A DNA stretch of 64,000 nt from Polynucleobacter sp. MWH-Svant-W18. GTDB taxonomy: Bacteria > Pseudomonadota > Gammaproteobacteria > Burkholderiales > Burkholderiaceae. A program made the position numbers and the translations under genes. Below the pieces are notes generated by a model that saw nothing but the letters and a program-made list of their open reading frames with translations, made no database searches and was not told where the DNA came from. The stretch is from NCBI RefSeq assembly GCF_018687495.1, contig NZ_CP061293.1:1178001-1242000 (forward strand), in the 5' to 3' direction. Below are positions 55,904-64,000 of the stretch, piece by piece (positions within the stretch are counted from its first letter, which is position 1; each line of letters starts with the position of its first letter).

Positions 55904-56695
55904 TTATGCAGCGGCCTTCGATTTAAATATAGTCATCAGGTAAATACCCAAGAAAATCATTGGCAGGCATAACCATTGCCCCATAGATAGCCCAAGCCCA
56001 AGAAGACCCAAGAAAGCATCTGGCTCTCGAGCGTATTCAGCTAAGAATCGGCAAACTCCATAACCTAGAAGAAAAAGTCCTGAAACTTGGCCAATACGAT
56101 GGGGTTTGCTGGAATAGATCCACAACACAATACCCAATAAGACACCTTCACCAAGCATCTGATAGATCTGGGATGGATGACGCGGGATGCTATCCACTAA
56201 AGGAAAGACCATTGCCCAGGGAAGATCAGTAGGTCTGCCCCAGAGCTCACCATTAATGAAATTACCCAAGCGCCCAAATGCCAAACCAAATGGTACGAGT
56301 GGCGCTACTAAGTCACTCACCACAAAGAAACTGGTCTTTCTATTTTTGGCAAACCAATACATAGCCACTAAAACTCCCAACAAACCTCCATGGAAAGACA
56401 TGCCGCCTTCCCAGATTTTAAAAACACTCAAGGGGTGTGAAAGATAAAAGCCAGGCATATAAAATAGTACATAACCCAAGCGCCCGCCGAGCACAACCCC
56501 CAGAACACCTGCAAAAAGCAAGTCTTCAAGGTCTTTATAAGTCCAGCCGAGAGCTTGATAACGAGGTGCACGAATGCGCAAACGACCTAAGAGCAAGAAC
56601 TGCGCAAAAGCCATTAGGTACATCAAACCATACCAATGGACTGCGAACGATCCAATACGAATCGCTGCAGGATCAAACTGAGGATGAATGAACAT
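55904..56695 (-). CDS. lgt: Phosphatidylglycerol-prolipoprotein diacylglyceryl transferase
   Basis: 263 residues, seven membrane segments. It adds diacylglycerol to the lipobox Cys of prolipoproteins. The family opening ([24 protein letters not shown]), [10 protein letters not shown], the SFHGGLLGV motif with catalytic His, and the Lgt signature [20 protein letters not shown] are present. It is downstream of holC and four bases upstream of the LysR start. Confidence 0.97.
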   Translation of the reverse strand: MFIHPQFDPAAIRIGSFAVHWYGLMYLMAFAQFLLLGRLRIRAPRYQALGWTYKDLEDLLFAGVLGVVLGGRLGYVLFYMPGFYLSHPLSVFKIWEGGMSFHGGLLGVLVAMYWFAKNRKTSFFVVSDLVAPLVPFGLAFGRLGNFINGELWGRPTDLPWAMVFPLVDSIPRHPSQIYQMLGEGVLLGIVLWIYSSKPHRIGQVSGLFLLGYGVCRFLAEYAREPDAFLGLLGLGLSMGQWLCLPMIFLGIYLMTIFKSKAAA

Positions 56696-56700
56696 TCAAA

Positions 56701-57165
56701 TTAACTCTTGGACTGGTCAAAGTTATGCAGCTCGTGACCCAACTCGCGATAGGCTTTATAGCGCTCACGCCCAGCTAAGCGCTCTGCTTCATTGACTGTC
56801 ACTACTTCCACAATTCGGGGAAAGCGAGCCACTAATGTAGGAACATCCTTGGGCATGCGCATCCCCAAATGAATCATCACATCTGCATGAGGAATATTTT
56901 GTAGCGCAGGAGAAGAAAAGTCGTCCGTTAATACGATGGGAGTCTCAGTGGCAGCTTCGTCATCAATAAAGCAATGGGGCAAAAAGTCAGTTGCACTAAA
57001 AGACCAAAGTAATGCATCTAATTTTTTCAAATCTGCAGCTTCACCAATCATCACAATATTACGCACTGCTTGCCCAGCAGGTGTAGCACTCCAAATCTTG
57101 CGCGTTAAGCGGCAAGCGTATTCCAGCTTATCCCCAACATTACTGTGAAAGTCGATGCGCGCCAT
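56701..57165 (-). CDS. holC: DNA polymerase III chi subunit
   Basis: 154 residues. HolC links the clamp loader to SSB. It starts MARIDFHSNVGDKLEYACRL and contains LDALLWSFSATDFLPHCF and PIVLTDDF, matching the family. It lies 15 bases after pepA and five bases before lgt, the standard pepA-holC order in proteobacteria. Confidence 0.92.
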   Translation of the reverse strand: MARIDFHSNVGDKLEYACRLTRKIWSATPAGQAVRNIVMIGEAADLKKLDALLWSFSATDFLPHCFIDDEAATETPIVLTDDFSSPALQNIPHADVMIHLGMRMPKDVPTLVARFPRIVEVVTVNEAERLAGRERYKAYRELGHELHNFDQSKS

Positions 57166-57180
57166 GTGAACTTAAATAAA

Positions 57181-58785
57181 TTACTTAGACTCGAGCAAAT
57201 AATTCACCAGCAAAGGCACTGGACGACCTGTTGAACCTTTAGCTGCGCCACTCTTCCAAGCAGTCCCTGCAATATCTAAGTGGGCCCACTTGTACTTTTC
57301 AGTGAACCGCGACAAGAAGCAAGCCGCCGTAATGCTGCCGCCAGGCCGACCGCCAATATTGGCTACATCCGCAAAATTCGACTTTAATTGCTCGTGGTAA
57401 GCGGCATCTAAAGGGAGACGCCAAACAGTATCCAGTGAAGCATTACCCGCTTTAGTTAAAGCGGACACCAAGTCTTCATCCTCCGAGAATAAGCCGCTGT
57501 GTACATGCCCTAAAGCAATCACACAAGCACCAGTCAGAGTGGCAATATCAATAACCGCTTTAGGTTTAAAGCGCTCAACGTAAGTTAGGGCATCACAGAG
57601 TATTAAACGCCCTTCTGCATCCGTATTGAGAATCTCAATTGTTTGACCAGACATGCTTTTCACAATATCGCCCGGTCTAGTCGCTCGACCCGATGGCATG
57701 TTCTCGCAACTTGGAATAACGCCAATCACATTCTTTTTGAGCTTCATCAAACCCGCTGCATACAGAGTCCCAATCACTGAAGCAGCACCACACATGTCGT
57801 ACTTCATTTCATCCATGGCTTCGCCCGGCTTCAATGAGATACCACCGGTGTCAAAGGTAATCCCCTTGCCCACCAACACAATGGGTGCTTCACCAGCTTT
57901 ACCCCCCTGATGACGCATCACAATAAATTGCGGAGGGGTCTCAGAGCCTTGAGTTACCGATAGAAACGAACCCATACCTAGGGCTTCTATCTGCTTGCGT
58001 CCCAGTACATCTACTTTAAGACCAGCCTTTTTGCTCAAGCCTTGAGCAGTCTTGGCTAAATAGGTCGGGGTACACACATTGGGAGGAAGATTGCCTAGGT
58101 CTTTTGCGAGATGCATGCCTTCAGTCATCGCAATACCTTGCTCAACAGCAGCCTTCAATGGTTTTGCGCAAGCATTGTTGCCCGCGAATACTAGATGCTT
58201 AAAAGAATCTGCTTTATCTTTTGCCTTGTGCTTCATAGTAGGTTGACGAACCCCAAAACGATAGGCCTGATCACCTGCATACTGAATACATAAGCGTACT
58301 TCTTCAGCAAGCAATTCTGCATGATGAGTAAAGCTGGGTACAAACCATAGAGCACTTTGAATCGACCCGCCGCTGAGTGCTTTTAATCCCGCACGCGCCA
58401 CCTTTGAAAAGCTCACTAAATTGCGCTCACCTGCGACATGGCTATCACCCAAACCAATCAAGAGAACACGTTTAGCCTTCACTCCATTTGCCACCCAAGT
58501 CTTATCCGCACGCAATAGGCAAACTGACGATTGCTTCACATCAAGATCGCCAAGAGAAAGGGCATGCCCGACAGCACCACTAAGGAACTGATCAAGCTCA
58601 ACGAGAAGCCCAGCCTTATGCTTTGCATTCTTAGTGCCGCTGAGTGCGTCAAAATCCGCCTTGGAAAAGGCCAACACCAAACAATCGGAACTATGGGCTA
58701 ACAAGCCTTTCAGGCCAGATTTGAGGAGTTTTGGACTCTGGAGGTCGGCTTGAGGGAAAATCTTGGTACTAAATTGAATGGTCAT
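57181..58785 (-). CDS. pepA: Cytosol (leucyl) aminopeptidase
   Basis: 534 residues, M17 family, hexameric di-metal aminopeptidase; PepA can also bind DNA in E. coli. The metal and catalytic residues are in VGKGITFDTGGISLKP, MKYDMCGAASVIGTLYA and the signature NTDAEGRLILCDAL. It is divergent from lptF across 156 bases, the common pepA/lptFG arrangement. The sequence is slightly longer than E. coli PepA (503). Confidence 0.96.
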   Translation of the reverse strand: MTIQFSTKIFPQADLQSPKLLKSGLKGLLAHSSDCLVLAFSKADFDALSGTKNAKHKAGLLVELDQFLSGAVGHALSLGDLDVKQSSVCLLRADKTWVANGVKAKRVLLIGLGDSHVAGERNLVSFSKVARAGLKALSGGSIQSALWFVPSFTHHAELLAEEVRLCIQYAGDQAYRFGVRQPTMKHKAKDKADSFKHLVFAGNNACAKPLKAAVEQGIAMTEGMHLAKDLGNLPPNVCTPTYLAKTAQGLSKKAGLKVDVLGRKQIEALGMGSFLSVTQGSETPPQFIVMRHQGGKAGEAPIVLVGKGITFDTGGISLKPGEAMDEMKYDMCGAASVIGTLYAAGLMKLKKNVIGVIPSCENMPSGRATRPGDIVKSMSGQTIEILNTDAEGRLILCDALTYVERFKPKAVIDIATLTGACVIALGHVHSGLFSEDEDLVSALTKAGNASLDTVWRLPLDAAYHEQLKSNFADVANIGGRPGGSITAACFLSRFTEKYKWAHLDIAGTAWKSGAAKGSTGRPVPLLVNYLLESK

Positions 58786-58941
58786 AATCTATTGCAGTGT
58801 TTTGGTCGATTCAAAGGGGTATAAATTCAGGAAATGGCTCTTTTATCCATTATCCTCCGACAGTAGAGCTTCTTCTTTTATCTACACCAATATAAGCCAT
58901 TTAAGCCCCACTCCCAAATTCCCAGAGCCATCTACCAAAGC

Positions 58942-60057
58942 ATGATTTTCCACCAAGCCCTCCGCCGCGAACTCAGTTTTACGACTGGTGGGGTATTTTT
59001 GGTCTTGGTCACCATTATGGTGACCACCCTAGTGATCCGAATTTTGGGCTATGCAGCTAACGGCACAGTCAACCCTGAAGATGCGCTGGTATTAATAGCG
59101 CTGGCTACTTTGGGTTACCTTGCGGTATTGCTGACGGTGTCGCTGTTTGTAGCAGTCTTAATTGTTCTTGTTCGTTGGTACAAAGACTCTGAAATGATCG
59201 TCTGGTTTGCCAGCGGTCTGAGCATTACGAATCTCATTCGTCCTATTTTGCAATTTGCTACTCCTCTTCTCATCATCATTGCATTGTTGGCCTTGTTTGT
59301 ATGGCCTTGGGCAAATCGAGAATCAACCCTGATTAGCCAACGCTTCCAACAACGTGATGACGTCTCAATGGTGAGCGCTGGTCAATTCAAAGAATCCGCC
59401 AAAGCAGAACGGGTGTTCTTTATTGAGGAACTCGATATTGATAAAAACGAAGTAAAAAATATCTTCGTTGCCGACTCAAAAAATGGGCGCCTAAGCGTAG
59501 CCGTTGCCGCAACTGGCTTTGTGCAAAACTCTCAGGGTGGCGAAAAATCCATCGTTCTACACCATGGCCGCCGCTATGAAGGCCAGCCTACCCAGCCCGA
59601 TTTCAGAATTCTAGAATTTGATGAATACAGCACAAAGATTCGGAGTAAGGAGGCTTTGGCTCCAGCCCCACGGGATCGAGAAAAAACTATCTCAGAGCTC
59701 TTAAATGACACTAGCCCAGATATGCTCAATCCAAACCGCGCCGAACTTTTATGGCGCATTGGTCTTCCGCTCATGGCGCTTGGCCTTGTTCTGATTGCGA
59801 TTCCCTTAGCCTACGTGAATCCGAGATTGGGTAACTACACTGCGATGTTCTATGCAGTCTTAATTTATTTAATTTATAGCAATCTACTCAATCTCACGCA
59901 GAACTTTGTTGCAAAAGGCAAGTTGAGTATGTTGATTGGCATTTGGCCAATCCATCTACTTGCACTACTCATTGCGCTATTCCTAATCCGCAATCGTATT
60001 AACCCATCCCTCAAATGGTGGCAGCGACAACTACCCGCAAGGCTTGGTCGCAAATGA
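58942..60057 (+). CDS. lptF: Lipopolysaccharide export permease LptF
   Basis: 371 residues. It is an inner-membrane subunit of the LptB2FG transporter that extracts LPS. It begins MIFHQALRRELSFTTGGVF, has transmembrane helices at both ends, and a periplasmic jellyroll in the middle (about 130-255, ESTLISQRFQQRDDVSMVSAGQF). Its stop overlaps the lptG start by four bases (ATGA). Confidence 0.95.
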   Translation: MIFHQALRRELSFTTGGVFLVLVTIMVTTLVIRILGYAANGTVNPEDALVLIALATLGYLAVLLTVSLFVAVLIVLVRWYKDSEMIVWFASGLSITNLIRPILQFATPLLIIIALLALFVWPWANRESTLISQRFQQRDDVSMVSAGQFKESAKAERVFFIEELDIDKNEVKNIFVADSKNGRLSVAVAATGFVQNSQGGEKSIVLHHGRRYEGQPTQPDFRILEFDEYSTKIRSKEALAPAPRDREKTISELLNDTSPDMLNPNRAELLWRIGLPLMALGLVLIAIPLAYVNPRLGNYTAMFYAVLIYLIYSNLLNLTQNFVAKGKLSMLIGIWPIHLLALLIALFLIRNRINPSLKWWQRQLPARLGRK

Positions 60058-61208
60058 AATTGCTCTTTCCATTCATCTACGAGCGTTACTTAGCCAAGCA
60101 AATTTATGCGGCATTTGGTTTTATTCTGTTTGCGCTAGTTGCCTTGTTTTTGTTCTTTGATATTTTGAGCGAGCTGGGCTCAGTACAAGGCGGATATACG
60201 CTTCCTTTAGCACTGTTGCACGTGCTTTTGAAAGCACCGAGTCGGATCTCTGAAATTATTCCGATTGCTGGATTGATTGGGAGCATCTATGTGTTTGCCA
60301 TGCTGGCAAGTCAATCTGAGTTCACAATTCTGCGCATTGCAGGATTAGACGTCAAGCGTGGCCTGATTACTCTTGCCAAGATTTCTCTGCCACTGATTGT
60401 CCTCACACTTGTCATGAGTGAGTGGGTTGGACCATTTACCGAAGCAAAATCCGAGCAAATTCGAATGAAGGCTCTAGGGTCTACTTATTCATCTCAATTT
60501 AGAACCGGCGTCTGGGTGAAAGATCGTCTGCGCGACGAAGATGGCAGCGGTCCAGTACGCCCCGGAGTGCGGTATGTAAACGTGGGCACCGTAGATAAAG
60601 ATAATGAGATCCACAATATACGGATGTATGAGTTTGATGACACCTACCATCTTCTCTCCATTCGTAGCGCAGTATCAGGTCAGTTCGATGAAACAGGCAT
60701 CTGGGTACTCAATGATGTTACTGAAACGCGCTTCAAAGAAACCAAACAAACAGATCCCTTGAATCCAGTCTTTTCTGCGCAAACATTTACACACCCCATT
60801 CTGACTTTGGAATCTGAAGTCACGCCGCGAATTTTGAACGTGTTACTGATTAGTCCAGAAAAAATGTCTATCGTGAGTTTGGGTCGATTCATTTCTCATT
60901 TACGGGAGAATAAACAAGATGCCCAACGTCACTCCATCGCTTTTTGGAAAAAAGTGGTTTACCCCTTTACGATTTTTGTAATGCTTGCTTTAGCCCTGCC
61001 TTTTGCCTACTTAAAAGTACGTGCCGGAAGTGTGGGTATCAAAGTATTTGGTGGAATCATGCTGGGGATGAGTTTTCAACTCTTTAACTCACTGTTCTCA
61101 AATGTAGGTTTACTGGGCTCATGGCCTGCATTTATGACTGCCTTGATCCCGCCTTTGCTGTATTTCCTCCTAGCATTAGTCGGATTACGCTGGGTTTCTA
61201 AGGCCTAA
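60054..61208 (+). CDS. lptG: Lipopolysaccharide export permease LptG
   Basis: 384 residues from the ATG at 60054, which overlaps the lptF stop; an upstream in-frame ATG at 60015 lies inside lptF. The N-terminus FPFIYERYLAKQIYAAFGF and SRISEIIPIAGLIGSIYVFAMLASQSEFTILRIAG are typical. The periplasmic domain and the C-terminal helices (VYPFTIFVMLALALPFAY) follow. Partner of LptF in LPS export. Confidence 0.96.
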   Translation: MKLLFPFIYERYLAKQIYAAFGFILFALVALFLFFDILSELGSVQGGYTLPLALLHVLLKAPSRISEIIPIAGLIGSIYVFAMLASQSEFTILRIAGLDVKRGLITLAKISLPLIVLTLVMSEWVGPFTEAKSEQIRMKALGSTYSSQFRTGVWVKDRLRDEDGSGPVRPGVRYVNVGTVDKDNEIHNIRMYEFDDTYHLLSIRSAVSGQFDETGIWVLNDVTETRFKETKQTDPLNPVFSAQTFTHPILTLESEVTPRILNVLLISPEKMSIVSLGRFISHLRENKQDAQRHSIAFWKKVVYPFTIFVMLALALPFAYLKVRAGSVGIKVFGGIMLGMSFQLFNSLFSNVGLLGSWPAFMTALIPPLLYFLLALVGLRWVSKA

Positions 61209-61231
61209 TACCCAAAATTCATTTAGAATTT

Positions 61232-61267
61232 GATTCCTATATCTTTGTAGATATATAGATAGGAATC
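61232..61267 (+). promoter_or_regulatory. Hairpin covering the cysB ribosome-binding site
   Basis: GATTCCTAT (61232-61240) pairs with ATAGGAATC (61259-61267). Inside it TATATCT and AGATATA can extend the stem in an alternative register. The 3' arm holds the AGGA (61261-61264) that serves the ATG at 61271. It may be a translational control element, or an operator for autoregulation. Confidence 0.5.
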
Positions 61268-61270
61268 CAT

Positions 61271-62212
61271 ATGAATCTCCATCAATTCCGCTTTGTCCGC
61301 GAAGCCGTCAGACAAAACTTTAATTTAACTACTGCCGCAAAGGCGCTCTTTACTTCTCAGCCTGGAGTGTCCAAGGCCATTATTGAGCTTGAAGATGAAT
61401 TGGGTGTGGAGATCTTTCGTCGTCATGGCAAACGCATTCGCTCTCTCACCGAACCCGGCAAAAGAATTTTGCTTTCGATAGAGCGCATCCTCGATGAGGT
61501 AGAAACTCTCAAGCGGGTTGGTAAAGATTTTGCGAGCCAAGATCAAGGCAACTTTGTAATTGCTACAACGCATACTCAAGCACGCTATGCACTACCTAGA
61601 GTACTCACTGAATTTACGAAGCGTTTTCCCAAGGTACGTGTCAGCATTCAACAGGGTAACCCTGGTCAAATTGCAGAACTCCTCATTCATGATCGTGCTG
61701 ATATCGCGATAGCAACTGAAGGCATCGCCAATACCCCTGGAGTCCTTGCTTTACCGGGCTATCAATGGCAACACGTCATCATGGTACCTTTGAGTCACCC
61801 GCTTCTTAATCAAGCCACTGTGACACTAGAAGAGATTGCTAAATACCCTATCATCACTTATGACAAAGCCTTTGCTGGTCGCAGCAAAATTGATGCTGCT
61901 TTTGCTCAACGCAATTTAAACCCAGACATTATTTTGGAAGCAATTGATGCAGACGTGATCAAGACCTACGTAGAAACTGGTATGGGTATTGGTATTGTTG
62001 CAGGCCATGCGTACGACACTGATCGAGATCGCAATCTCAAAGTGATTCCTGTGGGGCACTTATTTGGCAACAACGTCACTCATCTAGGTGTTAAACAAGG
62101 CGCTTATCTGCGCTCATTTGTGTACACCTTCATAGAACTATTCTCACCCACCCTAACAAAGAAAATTGTCGAGCAGGCGATGTCCAACGAATCGGATTCC
62201 TACGAAATCTAG
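61271..62212 (+). CDS. cysB: CysB-type LysR regulator of sulfur assimilation
   Basis: 313 residues. MNLHQFRFVREAVRQNFNLTTAAKALFTSQPGVSKAIIELE is the CysB/Cbl-type winged HTH. The effector domain has ATTHTQARYALPRVLTEF, the Thr-containing sulfate/acetylserine pocket block of CysB proteins, and the family's GMGIGIVAGHAYD. In betaproteobacteria CysB activates sulfate uptake and reduction, with N-acetylserine as likely inducer. No cys structural gene is in the window. The start is preceded by AGGA inside a hairpin. Confidence 0.9.
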   Translation: MNLHQFRFVREAVRQNFNLTTAAKALFTSQPGVSKAIIELEDELGVEIFRRHGKRIRSLTEPGKRILLSIERILDEVETLKRVGKDFASQDQGNFVIATTHTQARYALPRVLTEFTKRFPKVRVSIQQGNPGQIAELLIHDRADIAIATEGIANTPGVLALPGYQWQHVIMVPLSHPLLNQATVTLEEIAKYPIITYDKAFAGRSKIDAAFAQRNLNPDIILEAIDADVIKTYVETGMGIGIVAGHAYDTDRDRNLKVIPVGHLFGNNVTHLGVKQGAYLRSFVYTFIELFSPTLTKKIVEQAMSNESDSYEI

Positions 62213-62249
62213 CTTTAAAGTAAGCTCAACAGCTGCAATGTCAGTTGAG

Positions 62250-62334
62250 TGGTGCCTCGGGGCGGACTCGAACCGCCACGCCTTGCGGCACCGGATTTTG
62301 AGTCCGGCACGTCTACCAATTCCATCACCGAGGC
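62250..62334 (-). tRNA. tRNA-Leu(CAA)
   Basis: An 85-base class II tRNA on the minus strand with encoded CCA. The acceptor GCCTCGG pairs with CCGAGGC, the anticodon loop CTCAAAA gives CAA, the variable arm is long (TGCCGCAAGGCG region), and GGTTCGAGTCC forms the T-arm. It decodes TTG. Confidence 0.97.
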
Positions 62335-62486
62335 AGGTGTTTGCAGTGGAAATTCTGCACAATTTGCTGTTTTGTTACAGCCAAGACATGAGAGTGTAAC
62401 AAAAATTGGCTAAGAGCCCCCTACCTCCACCCTAGAACACCTTAAAATGAGGGTCTCTAGCCAAATTATTAAAAGGAATTACCCGT

Positions 62487-63206
62487 ATGGCCGGCCACTC
62501 GAAATGGGCCAATATTCAGCACCGCAAAGGTCGTCAAGACGAAAAACGCGGCAAGATTTGGACCAAACTCATTAAAGAAATTACCGTAGCTGCCAAATTA
62601 GGTGGCGGCGATATTGCTACCAATCCCCGTTTGCGCTTAGCCATTGATAAAGCCAAAGACTCCAATATGCCTAATGACAATGTGCAAAGAGCAATTGCGC
62701 GCGGCACAGGTTCGCTTGAAGGCGTGAGCTACGAAGAAATTCGTTACGAGGGATACGGCATCAATGGTGCTGCGGTCATCGTGGATTGCCTCACCGATAA
62801 TCGCACTCGCACTGTTGCAGAAGTGCGTCATGCGTTTAATAAGAATGGCGGCAATATGGGAACCGAAGGTTCTGTAGCTTTTCTCTTTAAACACTGCGGT
62901 CAAATGCTATTTGCTCCTGGTACCAATGAAGATCAACTGATGGAAGTTGCTCTTGATGCAGGCGCGGAAGATGTTATTAGCCATGATGACGGGTCACTTG
63001 AAGTGCTTACTCCTGTGCCGGATTTTCCAAAGGTGCAAGATGCAATTAACAAGGCTGGTTTGAAGTCTGAACTCGCCACAGTGGCGATGCGCCCTGAAAC
63101 AGAAATTGCATTGGAAGGTGATCAAGCCGAGAGTATGCAGAAATTACTCGATGCGCTTGAAAACTTAGATGACGTGCAAGAAGTATTTACGAACGCTGCT
63201 CTTTAA
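62487..63206 (+). CDS. yebC: YebC/PmpR family regulator (TACO1-like)
   Basis: 239 residues. It begins [18 protein letters not shown] and contains [37 protein letters not shown], the family signature. YebC proteins bind DNA as regulators or, as shown for TACO1 and some bacterial YebC, help ribosomes through proline-rich stretches. It is followed 20 bases later by purD. Confidence 0.95.
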   Translation: MAGHSKWANIQHRKGRQDEKRGKIWTKLIKEITVAAKLGGGDIATNPRLRLAIDKAKDSNMPNDNVQRAIARGTGSLEGVSYEEIRYEGYGINGAAVIVDCLTDNRTRTVAEVRHAFNKNGGNMGTEGSVAFLFKHCGQMLFAPGTNEDQLMEVALDAGAEDVISHDDGSLEVLTPVPDFPKVQDAINKAGLKSELATVAMRPETEIALEGDQAESMQKLLDALENLDDVQEVFTNAAL

Positions 63207-63226
63207 CCCTCTTTACATCTTCAAAT

Positions 63227-64000
63227 ATGAAAATTCTTCTGATTGGATCTGGTGGACGCGAACATGCATTAGCTTGGAAGCTTGCACAATCACCTCAAGT
63301 ACAAACTGTCTATGTAGCACCGGGCAATGGCGGCACTGCCACCGCTAAACAAACTACCGCTGGGATTGAGAATCTACCCATTACTGGGCTACAAGAATTA
63401 GCTGATTTTGCTAAAAGAGAAAAGATTCATCTCACCGTAGTTGGCCCAGAAGCGCCACTAGCTGCTGGGATTGTGGATGTCTTCCGTAACAATGGTTTGC
63501 GCATTTTTGGCCCCACTCAGTTAGCTGCTCAATTGGAGTCCTCGAAGGATTTCTCAAAAGCGTTTATGAAGCGTCACGGCATTCCAACTGCCGATTACCA
63601 AACTTTCTCCAGCGCACTGCAAGCACACGCCTATATCGATGCCAAGGGCGCGCCAATCGTCATTAAGGCGGATGGCCTGGCCGCTGGTAAAGGTGTAGTG
63701 GTAGCAATGTCTCTTGAAGAAGCCCATGCAGCAGTGGACATGATGCTGGCTGATAACAAATTGGGTAACGCTGGCGCTCGGGTAGTGATTGAAGAATTTC
63801 TCACGGGTGAAGAAGCGAGCTTTATTGTTTTAGTAGATGGTAAACACGTTTTGGCTTTAGCAACCAGCCAAGATCACAAGCGCTTATTAGATGGTGATCA
63901 AGGTCCTAACACTGGTGGGATGGGCGCCTACTCTCCTGCGCCAGTAGTCACCCCAGAAATTCATGCGCGAGCCTTACGCGAAGTCATCATGCCGACAGTG
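63227..64000 (+). CDS. purD: Phosphoribosylamine-glycine ligase, 3' end cut by window
   Basis: Open from the ATG at 63227 to the window end (258 codons; the full protein is normally about 425). It is an ATP-grasp enzyme of purine synthesis joining glycine to phosphoribosylamine. Visible blocks are MKILLIGSGGREHALAWKL, APGNGGTA, VVGPEAPLAAGIVD, GPTQLAAQLESSKDFSK, IKADGLAAGKGVVVA and SQDHKRLLDGDQGPNTGGMG. The last is the PurD signature region. Confidence 0.96.
   Translation, partial: MKILLIGSGGREHALAWKLAQSPQVQTVYVAPGNGGTATAKQTTAGIENLPITGLQELADFAKREKIHLTVVGPEAPLAAGIVDVFRNNGLRIFGPTQLAAQLESSKDFSKAFMKRHGIPTADYQTFSSALQAHAYIDAKGAPIVIKADGLAAGKGVVVAMSLEEAHAAVDMMLADNKLGNAGARVVIEEFLTGEEASFIVLVDGKHVLALATSQDHKRLLDGDQGPNTGGMGAYSPAPVVTPEIHARALREVIMPTV

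Overview
The window looks like a chromosomal segment of a free-living freshwater betaproteobacterium, most likely Polynucleobacter or a close relative in the Burkholderiaceae. This is inferred from protein character and synteny: DUF3460-scpA-panC, zapA followed by 6S RNA, pepA-holC-lgt, paired cyanophycin synthetases with DUF1854, and moderate GC. No database was searched. Coding density is high. I see no insertion sequence, prophage, integrase or CRISPR array.

Layout. 1-3.2 kb: a probable metal (copper?) TonB-receptor locus with a DUF2946 protein and the start of a sialidase-like protein. 3.3-5.2 kb: an OFA-family oxalate/formate-type transporter with an FNR-like promoter, a 35-residue ORF and tRNA-Thr(CGT). 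5.2-13 kb: a cyanophycin locus, with a zinc-ribbon ABC transporter and DUF1854 protein divergent from two tandem cphA genes, the first with a degenerate Mur-ligase half. 13-20 kb: fbp, pepN, a Gdt1/UPF0016 Mn/Ca transporter with a strongly structured leader, ald and an amino-acid permease. 20-29 kb: tcdA, pdxH, msrA, an aldehyde dehydrogenase, a DEAD-box helicase with a structured leader, ubiC, hemD, hemC and argH. 29-34 kb: panD, an amino-acid decarboxylase overlapping a Kir-type potassium channel, dcd and fdhD. 34-38 kb: metG (short form), DUF3460, scpA, panC.

38-45 kb is an oxalate-degradation cluster: a 10-formyl-THF-hydrolase-like formyltransferase, two formyl-CoA:oxalate CoA-transferases flanking a lone PAS protein, oxalyl-CoA decarboxylase, and a cysteine-free Crp/Fnr regulator. 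FNR-type half-site pairs lie upstream of oxc and, 40 kb away, of the OFA transporter. Each is placed so that a -10-like hexamer gives -41.5 spacing, which predicts one oxalate regulon. FdhD, which matures formate dehydrogenase, fits the same pathway.

45-48 kb: a cobalamin riboswitch with a btuB-type receptor, then a coiled-coil protein, zapA and 6S RNA. 48-56 kb: a TSUP permease and a malonate-use cluster (matB, TRAP genes dctM/Q/P, malonyl-CoA decarboxylase, LysR regulator, and a long perfect palindrome before the decarboxylase). 56-64 kb: lgt, holC, pepA, divergent lptFG, a CysB-type regulator with a hairpin over its ribosome-binding site, tRNA-Leu(CAA), yebC, and purD cut by the window end.

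Only two stretches over 300 bases lack a long ORF. 4546-5169 holds regulatory sites, a terminator, the 35-residue ORF and tRNA-Thr. 44788-45214 holds the cobalamin riboswitch and its expression platform.
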